Positions 12,579-21,269 of a stretch of DNA of 21,630 bases are shown here, piece by piece. Source of the stretch: a virus. The position numbers were made by a program, and so were the translations under genes. Positions within the stretch are counted from its first letter, which is position 1; each line of letters begins with the position of its first letter. The stretch is from positions 1 through 21,630 of the IMG/VR virus record IMGVR_UViG_3300020185_000293. One strand, written 5' to 3'. The notes under the pieces were generated by a model that ran no database searches, had not been told where the DNA came from, and saw only the letters and a program-made list of their open reading frames with translations.

Positions 12579-13940
12579 ATGAGTGCTATAGACGCAACAA
12601 AAAACGGAGGGGTAACTCCTACTGGGTACCCTTCTTCTTTGAAAACTACTCCAGACAAGTACACTTCTCTGGGGGACCTTCTGGACTACCAGAAGCCTGA
12701 CAACAGGGACCTGCTCATCAAGACCTTTGGTGATCAAGGTATCACTGGATTCTTGCAGTTGACTGGCGCTACGCGCTCTGCTGGTACGAACGACGAAGTT
12801 CAGTACTGGGAAGAGGGTAGACTCCATAAGACTGTTGCTTTTAACACGGTAGACTCCGACAGCATCAACTGTCCTGCTTTTACCGCTACGACAGCTCCAT
12901 GTAGACTTAATGACGTTCTTCTCCTTGAGAATGGAGAGCGCGTTGTAGTTACTGGTATTGACGCTGCTAATAACGAGCTTGATATCGTTAGGATGAACGC
13001 AGGAACAGTTTCGGCTATTTCCACTTCTGGTGTCGCTGCTATCGTAGGTAACATCTACGCTCAGGGTTCTGGTCAGCCTTCTGAGTTCTACCAGACTGAA
13101 GTCGTGAAGCGTGAAAACCCATTCTTCATTACTAAGGAGACCTACCACGTTACTGGCTCTCAAGCCACGAACATTGGTTGGATCAACATCGGTAATGGTG
13201 ACTACAGGTGGTACGTTAAGGGTGAGATGGATACTCGGAAGCGTTTCATGAACCAGCGTGAGATGATGATGCTCCTCGGACAGAAGGGTGACATCGACGT
13301 GCCTGATGGAACTGGTGTCACTGGAATCGCAGGTTCTGAGGGTTACTTCGCTGCTGTAGAGAACAGAGGTATCACTACCACTGGTACTTTCGGTGACGGA
13401 GCTGGATTCGCTGACATTGACGAGATCATCTTCGAGCTCGACAAGCAAGGCGCTCCTGCTGAGTACGCTATGTATGTTGATACGGCTACTTCGTTGGCTA
13501 TTGACGACATGCTTGCTGCTGGTATCGCTACTCAGACTACGGCTGGACTTCCTGGTCAGTTTGGTGCTTTCCAAAACAGCGCTGACATGGCTGTTAACCT
13601 CGGCTTCAAGAGCTTTACTAGGGGTAGCTACACCTTCCACAAGCATGGTTGGAAGTTGTTGAGTGATCCTACTTTGCTCGGTGCTTTCACGACCAAGCCT
13701 TACAAGGGTGCTATGGTTCCAATGACGCAAGTTGCTGACGCCAAGACTGGTGTTAAGGCTCCTGCGTTGGAAATGAACTATAAGGAGGTGAACGGCTACA
13801 ACCGTGAGATGGAGCACTGGGTTGAAGGCGGTGGTGTCCTCGGATTCGCAACGAACGATCAAGACGTGGCTAAGTTCCACTACCGTTCTGAGGCGAACCT
13901 GATCACTCGCGCTGCTAACCAGCACATCGTTCTCAAGTAA
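12579..13940 (+). CDS. major capsid protein
   Basis: This 453-aa protein follows the scaffold. Position, length and the beta-rich, glycine- and threonine-containing sequence fit an HK97-fold major capsid protein. Its start MSAIDATKNGGVTPTGYPSS is followed by a helix and a VQYWEEGRLHKT segment; later sections include ETYHVTGSQATNIGW, a large alpha/beta domain, and MVPMTQVADAKTGVKAPAL near the C-terminus. Compared with neighbours, the gene uses codons such as GGT, GCT and CGT heavily, as expected for a highly expressed protein. The leader AACAAAACTTTTTATATAAGAAATT lacks a TAnnTTTG box. A hairpin follows its stop. Confidence 0.9.
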   Translation: MSAIDATKNGGVTPTGYPSSLKTTPDKYTSLGDLLDYQKPDNRDLLIKTFGDQGITGFLQLTGATRSAGTNDEVQYWEEGRLHKTVAFNTVDSDSINCPAFTATTAPCRLNDVLLLENGERVVVTGIDAANNELDIVRMNAGTVSAISTSGVAAIVGNIYAQGSGQPSEFYQTEVVKRENPFFITKETYHVTGSQATNIGWINIGNGDYRWYVKGEMDTRKRFMNQREMMMLLGQKGDIDVPDGTGVTGIAGSEGYFAAVENRGITTTGTFGDGAGFADIDEIIFELDKQGAPAEYAMYVDTATSLAIDDMLAAGIATQTTAGLPGQFGAFQNSADMAVNLGFKSFTRGSYTFHKHGWKLLSDPTLLGAFTTKPYKGAMVPMTQVADAKTGVKAPALEMNYKEVNGYNREMEHWVEGGGVLGFATNDQDVAKFHYRSEANLITRAANQHIVLK

Positions 13941-13954
13941 TTAACCTGAAGTGA

Positions 13955-13982
13955 GAGAGAGGGTCCTTAGGGGCCTTCTCTC
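13955..13982 (+). other. strong hairpin after the capsid gene (terminator or RNA-processing element)
   Basis: A 12-bp stem, GAGAGAGGGTCC with GGGCCTTCTCTC, includes two G-T pairs and closes a TTAG loop, 15 bases after the capsid stop. It is followed by AATCTTCAC with no T-run, so it is not a standard intrinsic terminator. It may be a partial terminator or a stabilising 3' structure on the capsid mRNA. Confidence 0.6.
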
Positions 13983-14004
13983 AATCTTCACAATACATAG
14001 AGAT

Positions 14005-14340
14005 ATGGCTACAAATGGAGTTTTTCCTCTTATTAGAAAAGAGACACATACCACAGTTGGCGCTACCACTTGGGGCGACGACACTACCAAGGAGGTAGGG
14101 GTTATCAAGATTGCTGGTGCTCACACCACTGACTTTGATAGCACTAACTTCCCAGGAAATCCTGGCGACATGGTTATTGTGGTCAACACCACTGAAAGTA
14201 ACGTTAACGTTTTGATCAATCCAGATCCGTTTGGAGATGACACTGCGGACGGGCTGGTCCTTGGAGCGGGTGCTGCGGTTTCCGTCATTTACCATGAGGA
14301 CAACGGTTGGCTCTTCATGGGCACTGTTGCTGCAAGCTAA
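14005..14340 (+). CDS. capsid-associated small protein, probable decoration protein
   Basis: This encodes 111 residues from ATG 14005; an upstream GTG at 13951 would lie inside the hairpin and is rejected. The sequence is beta-rich and poor in Lys/Arg (MATNGVFPLIRKETHTTVGA, then FPGNPGDMVIVVNTTESNVNV, then LVLGAGAAVSVIYHEDNGW), a pattern seen in small trimeric head or fibre decoration proteins. It is its own transcription unit between two nearly identical hairpins directly after the major capsid gene, fitting a product needed in high, separately tuned amount. I recognise no specific family. Confidence 0.7.
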   Translation: MATNGVFPLIRKETHTTVGATTWGDDTTKEVGVIKIAGAHTTDFDSTNFPGNPGDMVIVVNTTESNVNVLINPDPFGDDTADGLVLGAGAAVSVIYHEDNGWLFMGTVAAS

Positions 14341-14355
14341 CAAACACTGGTAATT

Positions 14356-14392
14356 GAGAGGGCCCTTCGGGGCTCTCTCTCTTACTCTTTTT
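14356..14392 (+). terminator. rho-independent terminator
   Basis: Stem GAGAGGGCCC (14356-14365) pairs with GGGCTCTCTC (14370-14379) around a TTCG tetraloop, with one G-T pair. It is followed by a T-rich tail TCTTACTCTTTTT. It lies 15 bases after the stop of the preceding gene and closely resembles the hairpin at 13955. Confidence 0.8.
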
Positions 14393-14410
14393 AATTCAAC
14401 TACAAATTCA

Positions 14411-15223
14411 ATGACTACTACAACTAAGAGGGGGCCAGGTCGCCCCGCCACAAAAAAGACCGTCACCCCTCAGGCTACAAAGCAAAAGCCTAGGATAAAA
14501 AGAAATTTAGATACGAATTCCGTAAAGGAGTACAAAACCATTAAGTCTATGGGGGCGACCTATATGATGCAGCAGAAAGGGACAACGGTCTTTGACGCTG
14601 AAGAGAACAGAATAAGAGAGATTCGGTACTGTCCAAACGAGCCTAGTATTTACAGAGAGGAGCAATCCGATAACGCAAGGCGGGAAAGCATTGTGTTTAT
14701 TGAAGGGAGAAAGTTTGTTCGTCCTGACCAGCCCAACCTGATTGAGTTTATGGAGACTCACCCAGACAACAAGGTTAACGGAGGGACTCTGTTTGAACTC
14801 GTCAACAAAGAAAAGAAGGCTGAAGTAGAGGTCGAGAAGGAGTTCTTGGTTGCTGATGCTGTTATGATGATCAGAAACAAAGATCTTGAGGAGCTTCTTG
14901 GAGTTGCTGTAGCCCTTGCTGTAGACGTAGATAGACCAGTAAACGAAATCAAGCATGACCTCTTGGTGTTTGCTAAGAAGAGTCCACAGAAGTTTATTGA
15001 GTCATTCGACAACCCTGTCGTAGAGATGAAGACTAAGCTAAAGATGGCTGACAAGTACCAGATCATCAAGCTCAGCAGCGATGGGGTGAAGTGGTATGAC
15101 ACCAACAAGCTCATCGTGTCTGTACCAGCAGGTAAAGACCCTCTGGACGTATTCGTAAGGTATTGCCTGACCGAGGTGGCTGTCCCAATCGTTGAAGAGA
15201 TTGACAAGCAGCTGAACGCTTAA
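14411..15223 (+). CDS. protein with N-terminal AT-hook-like motif, head-associated
   Basis: This encodes 270 residues from ATG 14411; a longer frame from upstream would begin inside the terminator. Residues ~6-16 (KRGPGRPATKK) match an AT-hook, the GRP core that binds the minor groove of A/T-rich DNA, followed by more Lys/Arg (KQKPRIKRN). The rest is a mixed globular protein with RYCPNEPSIYR, an FIEGRKFVRPDQPNLIEFM segment and a helical C-terminal half. Its position between the decoration and connector genes suggests a head protein, perhaps contacting packaged DNA. Nothing shows enzymatic activity. It is followed by a strong terminator. Confidence 0.7.
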   Translation: MTTTTKRGPGRPATKKTVTPQATKQKPRIKRNLDTNSVKEYKTIKSMGATYMMQQKGTTVFDAEENRIREIRYCPNEPSIYREEQSDNARRESIVFIEGRKFVRPDQPNLIEFMETHPDNKVNGGTLFELVNKEKKAEVEVEKEFLVADAVMMIRNKDLEELLGVAVALAVDVDRPVNEIKHDLLVFAKKSPQKFIESFDNPVVEMKTKLKMADKYQIIKLSSDGVKWYDTNKLIVSVPAGKDPLDVFVRYCLTEVAVPIVEEIDKQLNA

Positions 15224-15244
15224 CGTATTGGAATTACCAACAAG

Positions 15245-15274
15245 AAAGGCCGCCTTCGGGCGGCTTTTTCTTTT
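15245..15274 (+). terminator. rho-independent terminator
   Basis: GCCGCC (15249-15254) pairs with GGCGGC (15259-15264) around TTCG, extended by AAA(G)/(T)TTT pairs, followed by TTTTTCTTTT. It closes the preceding gene and directly adjoins the next TAnnTTTG box. Confidence 0.92.
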
Positions 15275-15276
15275 CG

Positions 15277-15284
15277 TATATTTG
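15277..15284 (+). promoter_or_regulatory. TAnnTTTG box 4 nt before ATG
   Basis: TATATTTG is followed by CTTC and the ATG at 15289, right after the terminator's T-run. A promoter for the neck genes is exactly what is needed here, because the terminator upstream cuts them off from the head genes. Confidence 0.7.
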
Positions 15285-15288
15285 CTTC

Positions 15289-16005
15289 ATGGCAAGCGTA
15301 TCCGCCGTATACAACACTCTTAAAGACTTGGTTAACAAAGACCAAAATGGGTTTGTTACGCCTACTGTGTTCAACAACTTTGCTCAGATAGCTCAGCTAA
15401 GAATATTCAATAGATTATTCGATGAGCTCAAAGACGCAAAGCGAATAAGCAAGGCAGGCTTTAACCCTGGTCGGGACAAGTCTAGGTTCAAAAGAATCGA
15501 AGAGGATTTGGCTTATTTCTCTAGAGTGGCTACCCCAACAAAGGTCGGGGATGTATTCCCTAAACCAGACGACCTTGCTAGACTCATCGGAGTTACAACT
15601 ACCACTAACCCTAGGGTGAACGTAGAGATGTGCTACGACGAAGACAAGATTGACAGAATCTTAATCAGCAACATTAGCGCCCCAACAACGGACTTTCCTG
15701 TGGCTTTGGTCAATCAGGACATAGAGGTGTTTCCTAGTAGTATAGCAAACATCAGGGTTAAGTACTACAAGTACCCTCAGGGTCTTGATAATACTGGGGC
15801 AGCTTCTGTTTCTCCGCCTACGGTAGTCGTGGATGCTAACGACACCCCTACTTCAACCTGTATAGACTTTGAACTACCCGATCACTACCTCAATGACTTA
15901 GTGATTGAGATAGGGCAGCTTATTGGGATTAACCTTAGGGATCAGTTAGTTACTCAGACTACTCAGTTGGAGCAGAACGAACGTAAACAAGAAAGCACCT
16001 TCTGA
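15289..16005 (+). CDS. head-tail connector/adaptor-type protein
   Basis: This encodes 238 residues, beginning MASVSAVYNTLKDLVNKDQN with a helical N-terminus (NNFAQIAQLRIFNRLFDELKDA) and then an RFKRIEEDLAYFSR section. It shares a TGATG stop/start overlap with the next gene. Position between the head module and the large neck protein, plus size, suits a portal-proximal adaptor or ring protein (gp40/43-type in crAss-like phages, tubular or adaptor proteins in other podoviruses). The middle is beta-rich (VEVFPSSIANIRVKYYKYP). I see no catalytic motif. The exact ring position cannot be told from sequence. Confidence 0.7.
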   Translation: MASVSAVYNTLKDLVNKDQNGFVTPTVFNNFAQIAQLRIFNRLFDELKDAKRISKAGFNPGRDKSRFKRIEEDLAYFSRVATPTKVGDVFPKPDDLARLIGVTTTTNPRVNVEMCYDEDKIDRILISNISAPTTDFPVALVNQDIEVFPSSIANIRVKYYKYPQGLDNTGAASVSPPTVVVDANDTPTSTCIDFELPDHYLNDLVIEIGQLIGINLRDQLVTQTTQLEQNERKQESTF

Positions 16006-16832
16006 TGTCGAGGAATTATATACCACTAAATCAAGTAATTAACGACTTTGTAGTTACTCTGGATACAGACGACTACGTAAGTAACGCCCCTGACACAACC
16101 CTCAGGAGTTTTGCTTTGCGGGGTATTCGCGAGATGGGGTTTGACCTGTTGAAGGTCGTCAGGTCCCTAAAGATGCCTGTATCGAGTAACAACACAATCG
16201 ACCTTCCAGACGATTACGTGGACTGGAGCAAGGTTGGGGTTGTAGGCAATGACGGGCTGGTGTATGTGCTGGGAGAGAACAAGAACTTGAACATATCTCA
16301 GACATACGATCTGGATAGCAACGGAGACCCTCAAGACGCAGACAGCGATGGGTTTTTTGACAGGGTGGACTCTAAGTCAGCCACTTCTAGCGGATCCCCT
16401 GCTTCAGACGCTGGTATCGCAGACGGTATGGAGTCATATATCTTCCGCAACTTCGTTCACGAGAACAATCAGGGTCGGCTGTATGGTATCGGAGGCGGCA
16501 ACTATTACGGGGAGTTCAGGGTAAACTTGGATCAGAACAGACTCGAACTGAAGAGCAACTCTAGTATCAGTGAGGTAGTCATCGAATATATAGCTGATGA
16601 AGCCAGGTCTGTAAATCCTAGGGTTCACATCTATGCAGAAGAAGCTTTGAGGTCTTTCATCTACTACAAGATGATTGAGCGCAAGTCTTCTGTCCCAGCT
16701 AACGAGAAGGCTAGGGCTCGACAAGAGTACTACAACGAAAGGCGCAAGGCTAACGCTCGCATGAAGTCCTTCACGAAAGAAGAGTTGCTCAAGACTATTC
16801 GTAAGAACTTTAAGCAAGCACCTAAGCGCTAA
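16005..16832 (+). CDS. neck/ring (head-tail) protein with a DxDxDG calcium-type loop
   Basis: This encodes 275 residues. The TGATG start and TAATG stop overlaps show tight coupling with both neighbours. The start (MSRNYIPLNQVINDFVVTLD) and the helical section FALRGIREMGFDLLKVVRSL resemble ring or adaptor proteins of Bacteroidota podoviruses, and VPDDY-type strand positions (DLPDDYVDWSKVGVVG) recall tail-adaptor (gp11-like) proteins. Residues 102-122 contain D-L-D-S-N-G and D-A-D-S-D-G-F-F-D, resembling thrombospondin type 3 or EF-hand-like calcium loops. The C-terminus is basic (RARQEYYNERRKANARMK). Confidence 0.72.
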   Translation: MSRNYIPLNQVINDFVVTLDTDDYVSNAPDTTLRSFALRGIREMGFDLLKVVRSLKMPVSSNNTIDLPDDYVDWSKVGVVGNDGLVYVLGENKNLNISQTYDLDSNGDPQDADSDGFFDRVDSKSATSSGSPASDAGIADGMESYIFRNFVHENNQGRLYGIGGGNYYGEFRVNLDQNRLELKSNSSISEVVIEYIADEARSVNPRVHIYAEEALRSFIYYKMIERKSSVPANEKARARQEYYNERRKANARMKSFTKEELLKTIRKNFKQAPKR

Positions 16833-19800
16833 TGGCTATTGATAAGACTATACCGAACAGACTCCAAGCAGATGCTGATCAGAGGCTTGTACGCCCTGAA
16901 GTCGGTGAGATGCTTGATGCTCAGAACGTTACTATGGCAGAGGGTGGAGGCAGTTCTTCTGGTGTCATCAAGAACGTCAGGGGTACACTTGCTGGTACGC
17001 CTCTTACTGCTTCGGACAGGATTGCAGACGATGATGCGGTAACGGTTATCGGTAGTGTATCTGATCCTCAGCGTGGGTTCATATACTGGTTTGTTGCTGA
17101 CAATGCAGGAAGCTCTCAAGACGCTATATATCAGTACAATACGTCAGACGACACCTATAGAGTGGTGTTAAAGGGGTCTTTTCTGTCCTTCAGTCATAAT
17201 GGATTTATTAAAGCAGACTTAGTAAACGCTGCGTTTCAACAAGATGGAGTTATTCAAACTGCTTTATACTTTACTGATAATGTAAACCCTCCTAGAAAAA
17301 TTAATGTAGACAGGGCTATATCTGGGGACTACGCAGTTTTTGGTCAAGTTTCTGGCGATATAGACTTTTCTATAACTGTCATTAGAGCCTGTCTAACTAC
17401 ACCACCTACGTTCTTTTTTGAAACAGACGAAAATTTTTCAATAAACAACTTTAGGGAGGATTCTTTTCAGTTTGCCATACAGTATATATACAAGGACGGG
17501 GAGGAGTCAGCTATATCTACGTATTCAAAAATAGCAGTATCGAACTCAATAAAAGAATCTGGAATTGTAGATGTGTTGTCTTCTACCAACGACGAGAACG
17601 TTTGTGTAATTGACACTAAGTGGGTGTCTGAAAACGAAAGAACGTACAAAACTGACGTAAAAAAGATAAGGATCCTGGGAAGGGTTAGGAATGGGGGTAC
17701 TTTTTATATTATAGATGAATTCGATCCAAACTCTTCCGTTTCTAGAGAGTTTGATGGAGTGGACCTAAATGTTTATGACTCTACCCTCGGTCACTACAGA
17801 TTTTACAATGAAGGTCTCTACTCTGTTGTTTCGTCAGACACGGTCAACAAGATTTATGATAATGTACCTCTTTTAGCTGCTGGTCAAGCAATAGCAGGAA
17901 ATAGGTTGATGTACTCTAATTACACAGAAGGCAGAGAGAACAACCCTGTGTCTCCTAACTTGTCAGTTACTTACTCGTCAGATAATCCTTCTGGAAGCTC
18001 TAGTTACCACGATCAGTCTAACGCTGCTTCCGCTATTACAATCGCCCTTAATGTCTCTGACGTAGAGGACGGAAAGGTTGTAGTTGATTTAACATCTAAT
18101 GCTTTTACCTGGCCCTCTCCAAACAATCAGACATCTACAGTACCAGACAATACCACCACAAAAATATCTTTTGACTACTTACTTTTTTCAGACGTGTATA
18201 AATCTGGAAGTGAGGTTCATACGATTTCGTGTGTTAGTGACGGGGGGGAGTTTGACTTGGATTTTGGGACAGCAACGAACAATAAATTTCCGATTAGACC
18301 AGCTGACTTATCTAGTAGTAACCCAAATCCTCTTTCAGTTAGCGCTACCTACACTACTTCTGGGTCGCAAGACGTAGAAAACATATCTGACGGGCTAAAA
18401 AGCTTGCTCGTTGACACTCAATACGAATCATCTTACATATACACAGTAAATTCTGTTTCTGCTGTAATATCTAACAGTACGGACTCTTCATACCCTGACG
18501 GAGGAACGGTATTGGGAACCGTTAAGTTCAAGCTAGTGATGGGGTTTGATCAGATAACGGACGATAATGATGATGGGTTGTTTATTATTAGTCCGTATAT
18601 AAAAGAAGTAGAGGTCTTGTCTCACGACTTCTCTGCGGTCAATTCTATAACTAGCCAGTCAACAAACTCGTCTTTGCTTTCCACGCAGGCGACTTATGAT
18701 GCTGATCCAACACAAACATCAGGAACATACATATCAAGTCCTTCGGTTTATTCTCAGTCTCCATCTCTCACCAGCTCTTTTAAGATGGGGAGTTCTCATG
18801 AATTTGGAATTGTTTATTATGACAAGTGGGGGAGAAATGGATTTGTAAATAAAGCAGGTAGCATATACGTGGACCACACTGCTGAAAGATCTAGTAATTA
18901 TGGACCAGCGTCAATAACTATGTCTTTCGGTTCTGGCGAGGACCCACCTTCTTGGGCGGACTCGTGGCAGCCCGTGTATAGAGGTATGTCTTCTTTTAAT
19001 GATTTTACCACATACACTACTGGTGGGGGATATCCAATAAAAGAGAACGGTCACGCCACACTAATAGAGTCTGACCATAGAATATATGTTTCTTTAAACA
19101 CCCTTGACATATACAACGAAGAACAAGGGGGGTTTAGAGACTATTCCTTTACGGAAGGGGATATACTCAGGGTGATATCTAGAAAAGAGGGAACGTCAGG
19201 AACAGTCTACTACCCTTCGGCTAATGATGGTTCTCCGATAGAATTTAAAGTTTTAGGTGTTGAAATGCTTGCACCTAATACGAACGAGGACCCCAATCCG
19301 CTTGTGGGGAATGATTCAGGCCACGGAAAACACTACACTGGAAAGTTTCTTGTTCTTCAAGCGCCAGATGTGGACGGAGGCAGACAAGTTGACACTGATG
19401 GAGACGGAATCGTTGATGCTGACCTAAAGTACAACGGCTTTGACTGGCCTTCTATTACTGGGAGTAACTATCCCAACGACGCCAATTCCACAACCACAAA
19501 CTACTGGGGTAACGAAACTGTAGTGGAGATACTTTCTCCTAGAAGTACCACTTCTAGTAACGTGTTTTACGAAATTGGAGAGCGTCAAAAAGCAAACGCT
19601 TGGGTAATAGTACCTAGCAGGGTAGACACTCAGCACGGTCCCGCGTTAACGATTAGAGAGGGCGACGTCCACACGAGGGTTATTTCTTGTCAAACCCCTG
19701 TATACGATTCCTCCTGGAACACAGACTCAGAGACCCCAAAAGAAGATTGGGGGTATGCGAGTAAGGTTATAGAGACAAGAACCCTAAGCGATAAACAGTC

Positions 19801-21256
19801 CGAAGTGTGCTGGTCAAGAGGAAGGCCTCACATACCTTTTGAAAATGCAGCAGAGGTAAATAGGTACAACGGGATCACATACAGCGACGCCTATGCCGAG
19901 GACGTAGCGAACCTTTCACTATCATCATTTAATCCTAGCCTCGCTAACTTTTTTAGTCTCGACTCAGCTAACGGGGCCTGCAATTACATAGATACGTTTA
20001 GGGATGGCTACTTGCTTGCCTTCCAAGAAAATAGGGTTTCTAGGGTGGGGGTAAACAAAGACATCATTACCACTCCAGCAGCAGGACAGATTCCGTCCTT
20101 AACAACAAGCGTACTTGGGGAGCCCGTATATTACCTAGGTGACTTCGGGTGTGGGGATAATCCTGAGTCTGTCCTTATCCGCGACGGCAATGCTTTCTTT
20201 GTAGATATGTCAAGGAAGAAGTTAGTTAGGCTAACCTCAGAGGGGTTGTCTCCAATCTCTGAGAACGGAGTAGACTCTATGTTCAAGACCAACCTCGATT
20301 CATTTACAGAAGAAGGGGGGACTCGTATTGTCAGCGGATATGACCCCGAAGACAATCAATACTATGTAACCCTAAGACAGATAGACAATCCCGCTTATGA
20401 CCCTGAGATTGAGGGAAGTGAAGAGTTCCTGTATAACGGCCTTACGTTGGGGTACAACATTTCTGCAGGGGCATGGCAGAGTAGATATACGTTCTATCCA
20501 GACATGTATTCTGATCAAAACGGAACTTTGTATTCTGCGTACTACACTCAAAACGAAGCAGTTAGCGATGACGCAGAGGTGTTTCACCACCACACAAACG
20601 AAACAGAATATAACACGTTTTATGGGGGGTACGGAACCTCAATAGTGAAGGTTGTTAGCAATCTAAACCCAAGCATGACTAAGGTGTTTAACGCTATATC
20701 CACTGAGGGAAGTGAAGCTCAACGGTGGGTAGCTTCAGTAATTACTGACCTTGGTTCAAACGGAAGCATAGACATTACAGACTTCCAAGACAAAGAAGGG
20801 AGTAGGTATGCATCTATACGTAGAGACTCTTCTTCTAATAGCACTAAGCACATAATACCTATAGGTGAGGTTGCGTCATCAGATATTGGTACTGGAGTAG
20901 TCACGTTCGTAAATAGAGTGAATACGCTACCACTCATGTCAGGGTCTACCGTCATGGAGGTTGATGGACTAGGCAACCTCACTAACATAGGTACGCCTAT
21001 TAACTCGGTTCTCACCTCTAGAACCCTTGGCTCTGTTGTTGCTACTAGGCAAATACAATTAGACTTCGGTACATCAGTAAACCTTACTGGAAAAGACCTT
21101 GTTCTTGTAACGGACCAAGACCAAAATGGAAACCCAATCCGTGGACACTGGGCAGAAATAACACTAACTACTAACCAAGCTACACCTTTTGAGTTGTATT
21201 GTGTAAACACGCACATCGTGCAATCACATCAAGATCACTCGTTAGGCCAGCAATAA
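16832..21256 (+). CDS. giant neck protein, crAss-like muzzle/stabilization-protein relative
   Basis: This 1474-aa protein begins at the TAATG overlap. The N-terminus has IPNRLQADADQRLVRPEVGE, then LDAQNVTM, then GVIKNVRGT, then a section with YFTDNVNPPRKINVDRA. I associate this start (NRLQxDAD, A-N-x-T, V(I)KNVRG) with the stabilization/muzzle protein of crAss-like and related podoviruses, which sits below the rings in the short tail. The long middle is Ser/Thr/Asn-rich beta sequence. D854-D864 (DTDGDGIVDAD) is a calcium-type loop. The C-terminal ~400 residues hold RDGYLLAFQENRVSRVG and PVYYLGDFGCGDNPESVLI, resembling a beta-propeller-like tail region. Its central ~1.8 kb is markedly AT-richer than its ends. 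It is followed by its own TAnnTTTG-driven gene. Confidence 0.82.
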   Translation: MAIDKTIPNRLQADADQRLVRPEVGEMLDAQNVTMAEGGGSSSGVIKNVRGTLAGTPLTASDRIADDDAVTVIGSVSDPQRGFIYWFVADNAGSSQDAIYQYNTSDDTYRVVLKGSFLSFSHNGFIKADLVNAAFQQDGVIQTALYFTDNVNPPRKINVDRAISGDYAVFGQVSGDIDFSITVIRACLTTPPTFFFETDENFSINNFREDSFQFAIQYIYKDGEESAISTYSKIAVSNSIKESGIVDVLSSTNDENVCVIDTKWVSENERTYKTDVKKIRILGRVRNGGTFYIIDEFDPNSSVSREFDGVDLNVYDSTLGHYRFYNEGLYSVVSSDTVNKIYDNVPLLAAGQAIAGNRLMYSNYTEGRENNPVSPNLSVTYSSDNPSGSSSYHDQSNAASAITIALNVSDVEDGKVVVDLTSNAFTWPSPNNQTSTVPDNTTTKISFDYLLFSDVYKSGSEVHTISCVSDGGEFDLDFGTATNNKFPIRPADLSSSNPNPLSVSATYTTSGSQDVENISDGLKSLLVDTQYESSYIYTVNSVSAVISNSTDSSYPDGGTVLGTVKFKLVMGFDQITDDNDDGLFIISPYIKEVEVLSHDFSAVNSITSQSTNSSLLSTQATYDADPTQTSGTYISSPSVYSQSPSLTSSFKMGSSHEFGIVYYDKWGRNGFVNKAGSIYVDHTAERSSNYGPASITMSFGSGEDPPSWADSWQPVYRGMSSFNDFTTYTTGGGYPIKENGHATLIESDHRIYVSLNTLDIYNEEQGGFRDYSFTEGDILRVISRKEGTSGTVYYPSANDGSPIEFKVLGVEMLAPNTNEDPNPLVGNDSGHGKHYTGKFLVLQAPDVDGGRQVDTDGDGIVDADLKYNGFDWPSITGSNYPNDANSTTTNYWGNETVVEILSPRSTTSSNVFYEIGERQKANAWVIVPSRVDTQHGPALTIREGDVHTRVISCQTPVYDSSWNTDSETPKEDWGYASKVIETRTLSDKQSEVCWSRGRPHIPFENAAEVNRYNGITYSDAYAEDVANLSLSSFNPSLANFFSLDSANGACNYIDTFRDGYLLAFQENRVSRVGVNKDIITTPAAGQIPSLTTSVLGEPVYYLGDFGCGDNPESVLIRDGNAFFVDMSRKKLVRLTSEGLSPISENGVDSMFKTNLDSFTEEGGTRIVSGYDPEDNQYYVTLRQIDNPAYDPEIEGSEEFLYNGLTLGYNISAGAWQSRYTFYPDMYSDQNGTLYSAYYTQNEAVSDDAEVFHHHTNETEYNTFYGGYGTSIVKVVSNLNPSMTKVFNAISTEGSEAQRWVASVITDLGSNGSIDITDFQDKEGSRYASIRRDSSSNSTKHIIPIGEVASSDIGTGVVTFVNRVNTLPLMSGSTVMEVDGLGNLTNIGTPINSVLTSRTLGSVVATRQIQLDFGTSVNLTGKDLVLVTDQDQNGNPIRGHWAEITLTTNQATPFELYCVNTHIVQSHQDHSLGQQ
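17160..18930 (+). other. AT-rich segment inside the neck-protein gene
   Basis: Hand counts of 60-base rows give ~33% GC at 17401, 17521 and 17701 and ~37% at 18181, against 43% at 17101, ~47-50% at 16141, 20101 and 20281. The edges are approximate. It corresponds to residues ~110-700 and contains most of the low-complexity Ser/Asn/Thr beta region. The reading frame is intact throughout. Confidence 0.6.
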
Positions 21257-21257
21257 C

Positions 21258-21265
21258 TATATTTG
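21258..21265 (+). promoter_or_regulatory. TAnnTTTG box 4 nt before ATG
   Basis: TATATTTG is followed by TAAC and the ATG at 21270, immediately after the neck gene's stop (TAA 21254-21256). Confidence 0.62.
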
Positions 21266-21269
21266 TAAC

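Noticed and set aside
12543-13925. 460-codon open frame on the minus strand opposite the capsid gene
   Set aside because: It lies wholly antisense to the major capsid gene and its translation is Ser/Thr/Val-rich without domain features. Long antisense frames are common opposite highly codon-biased genes.
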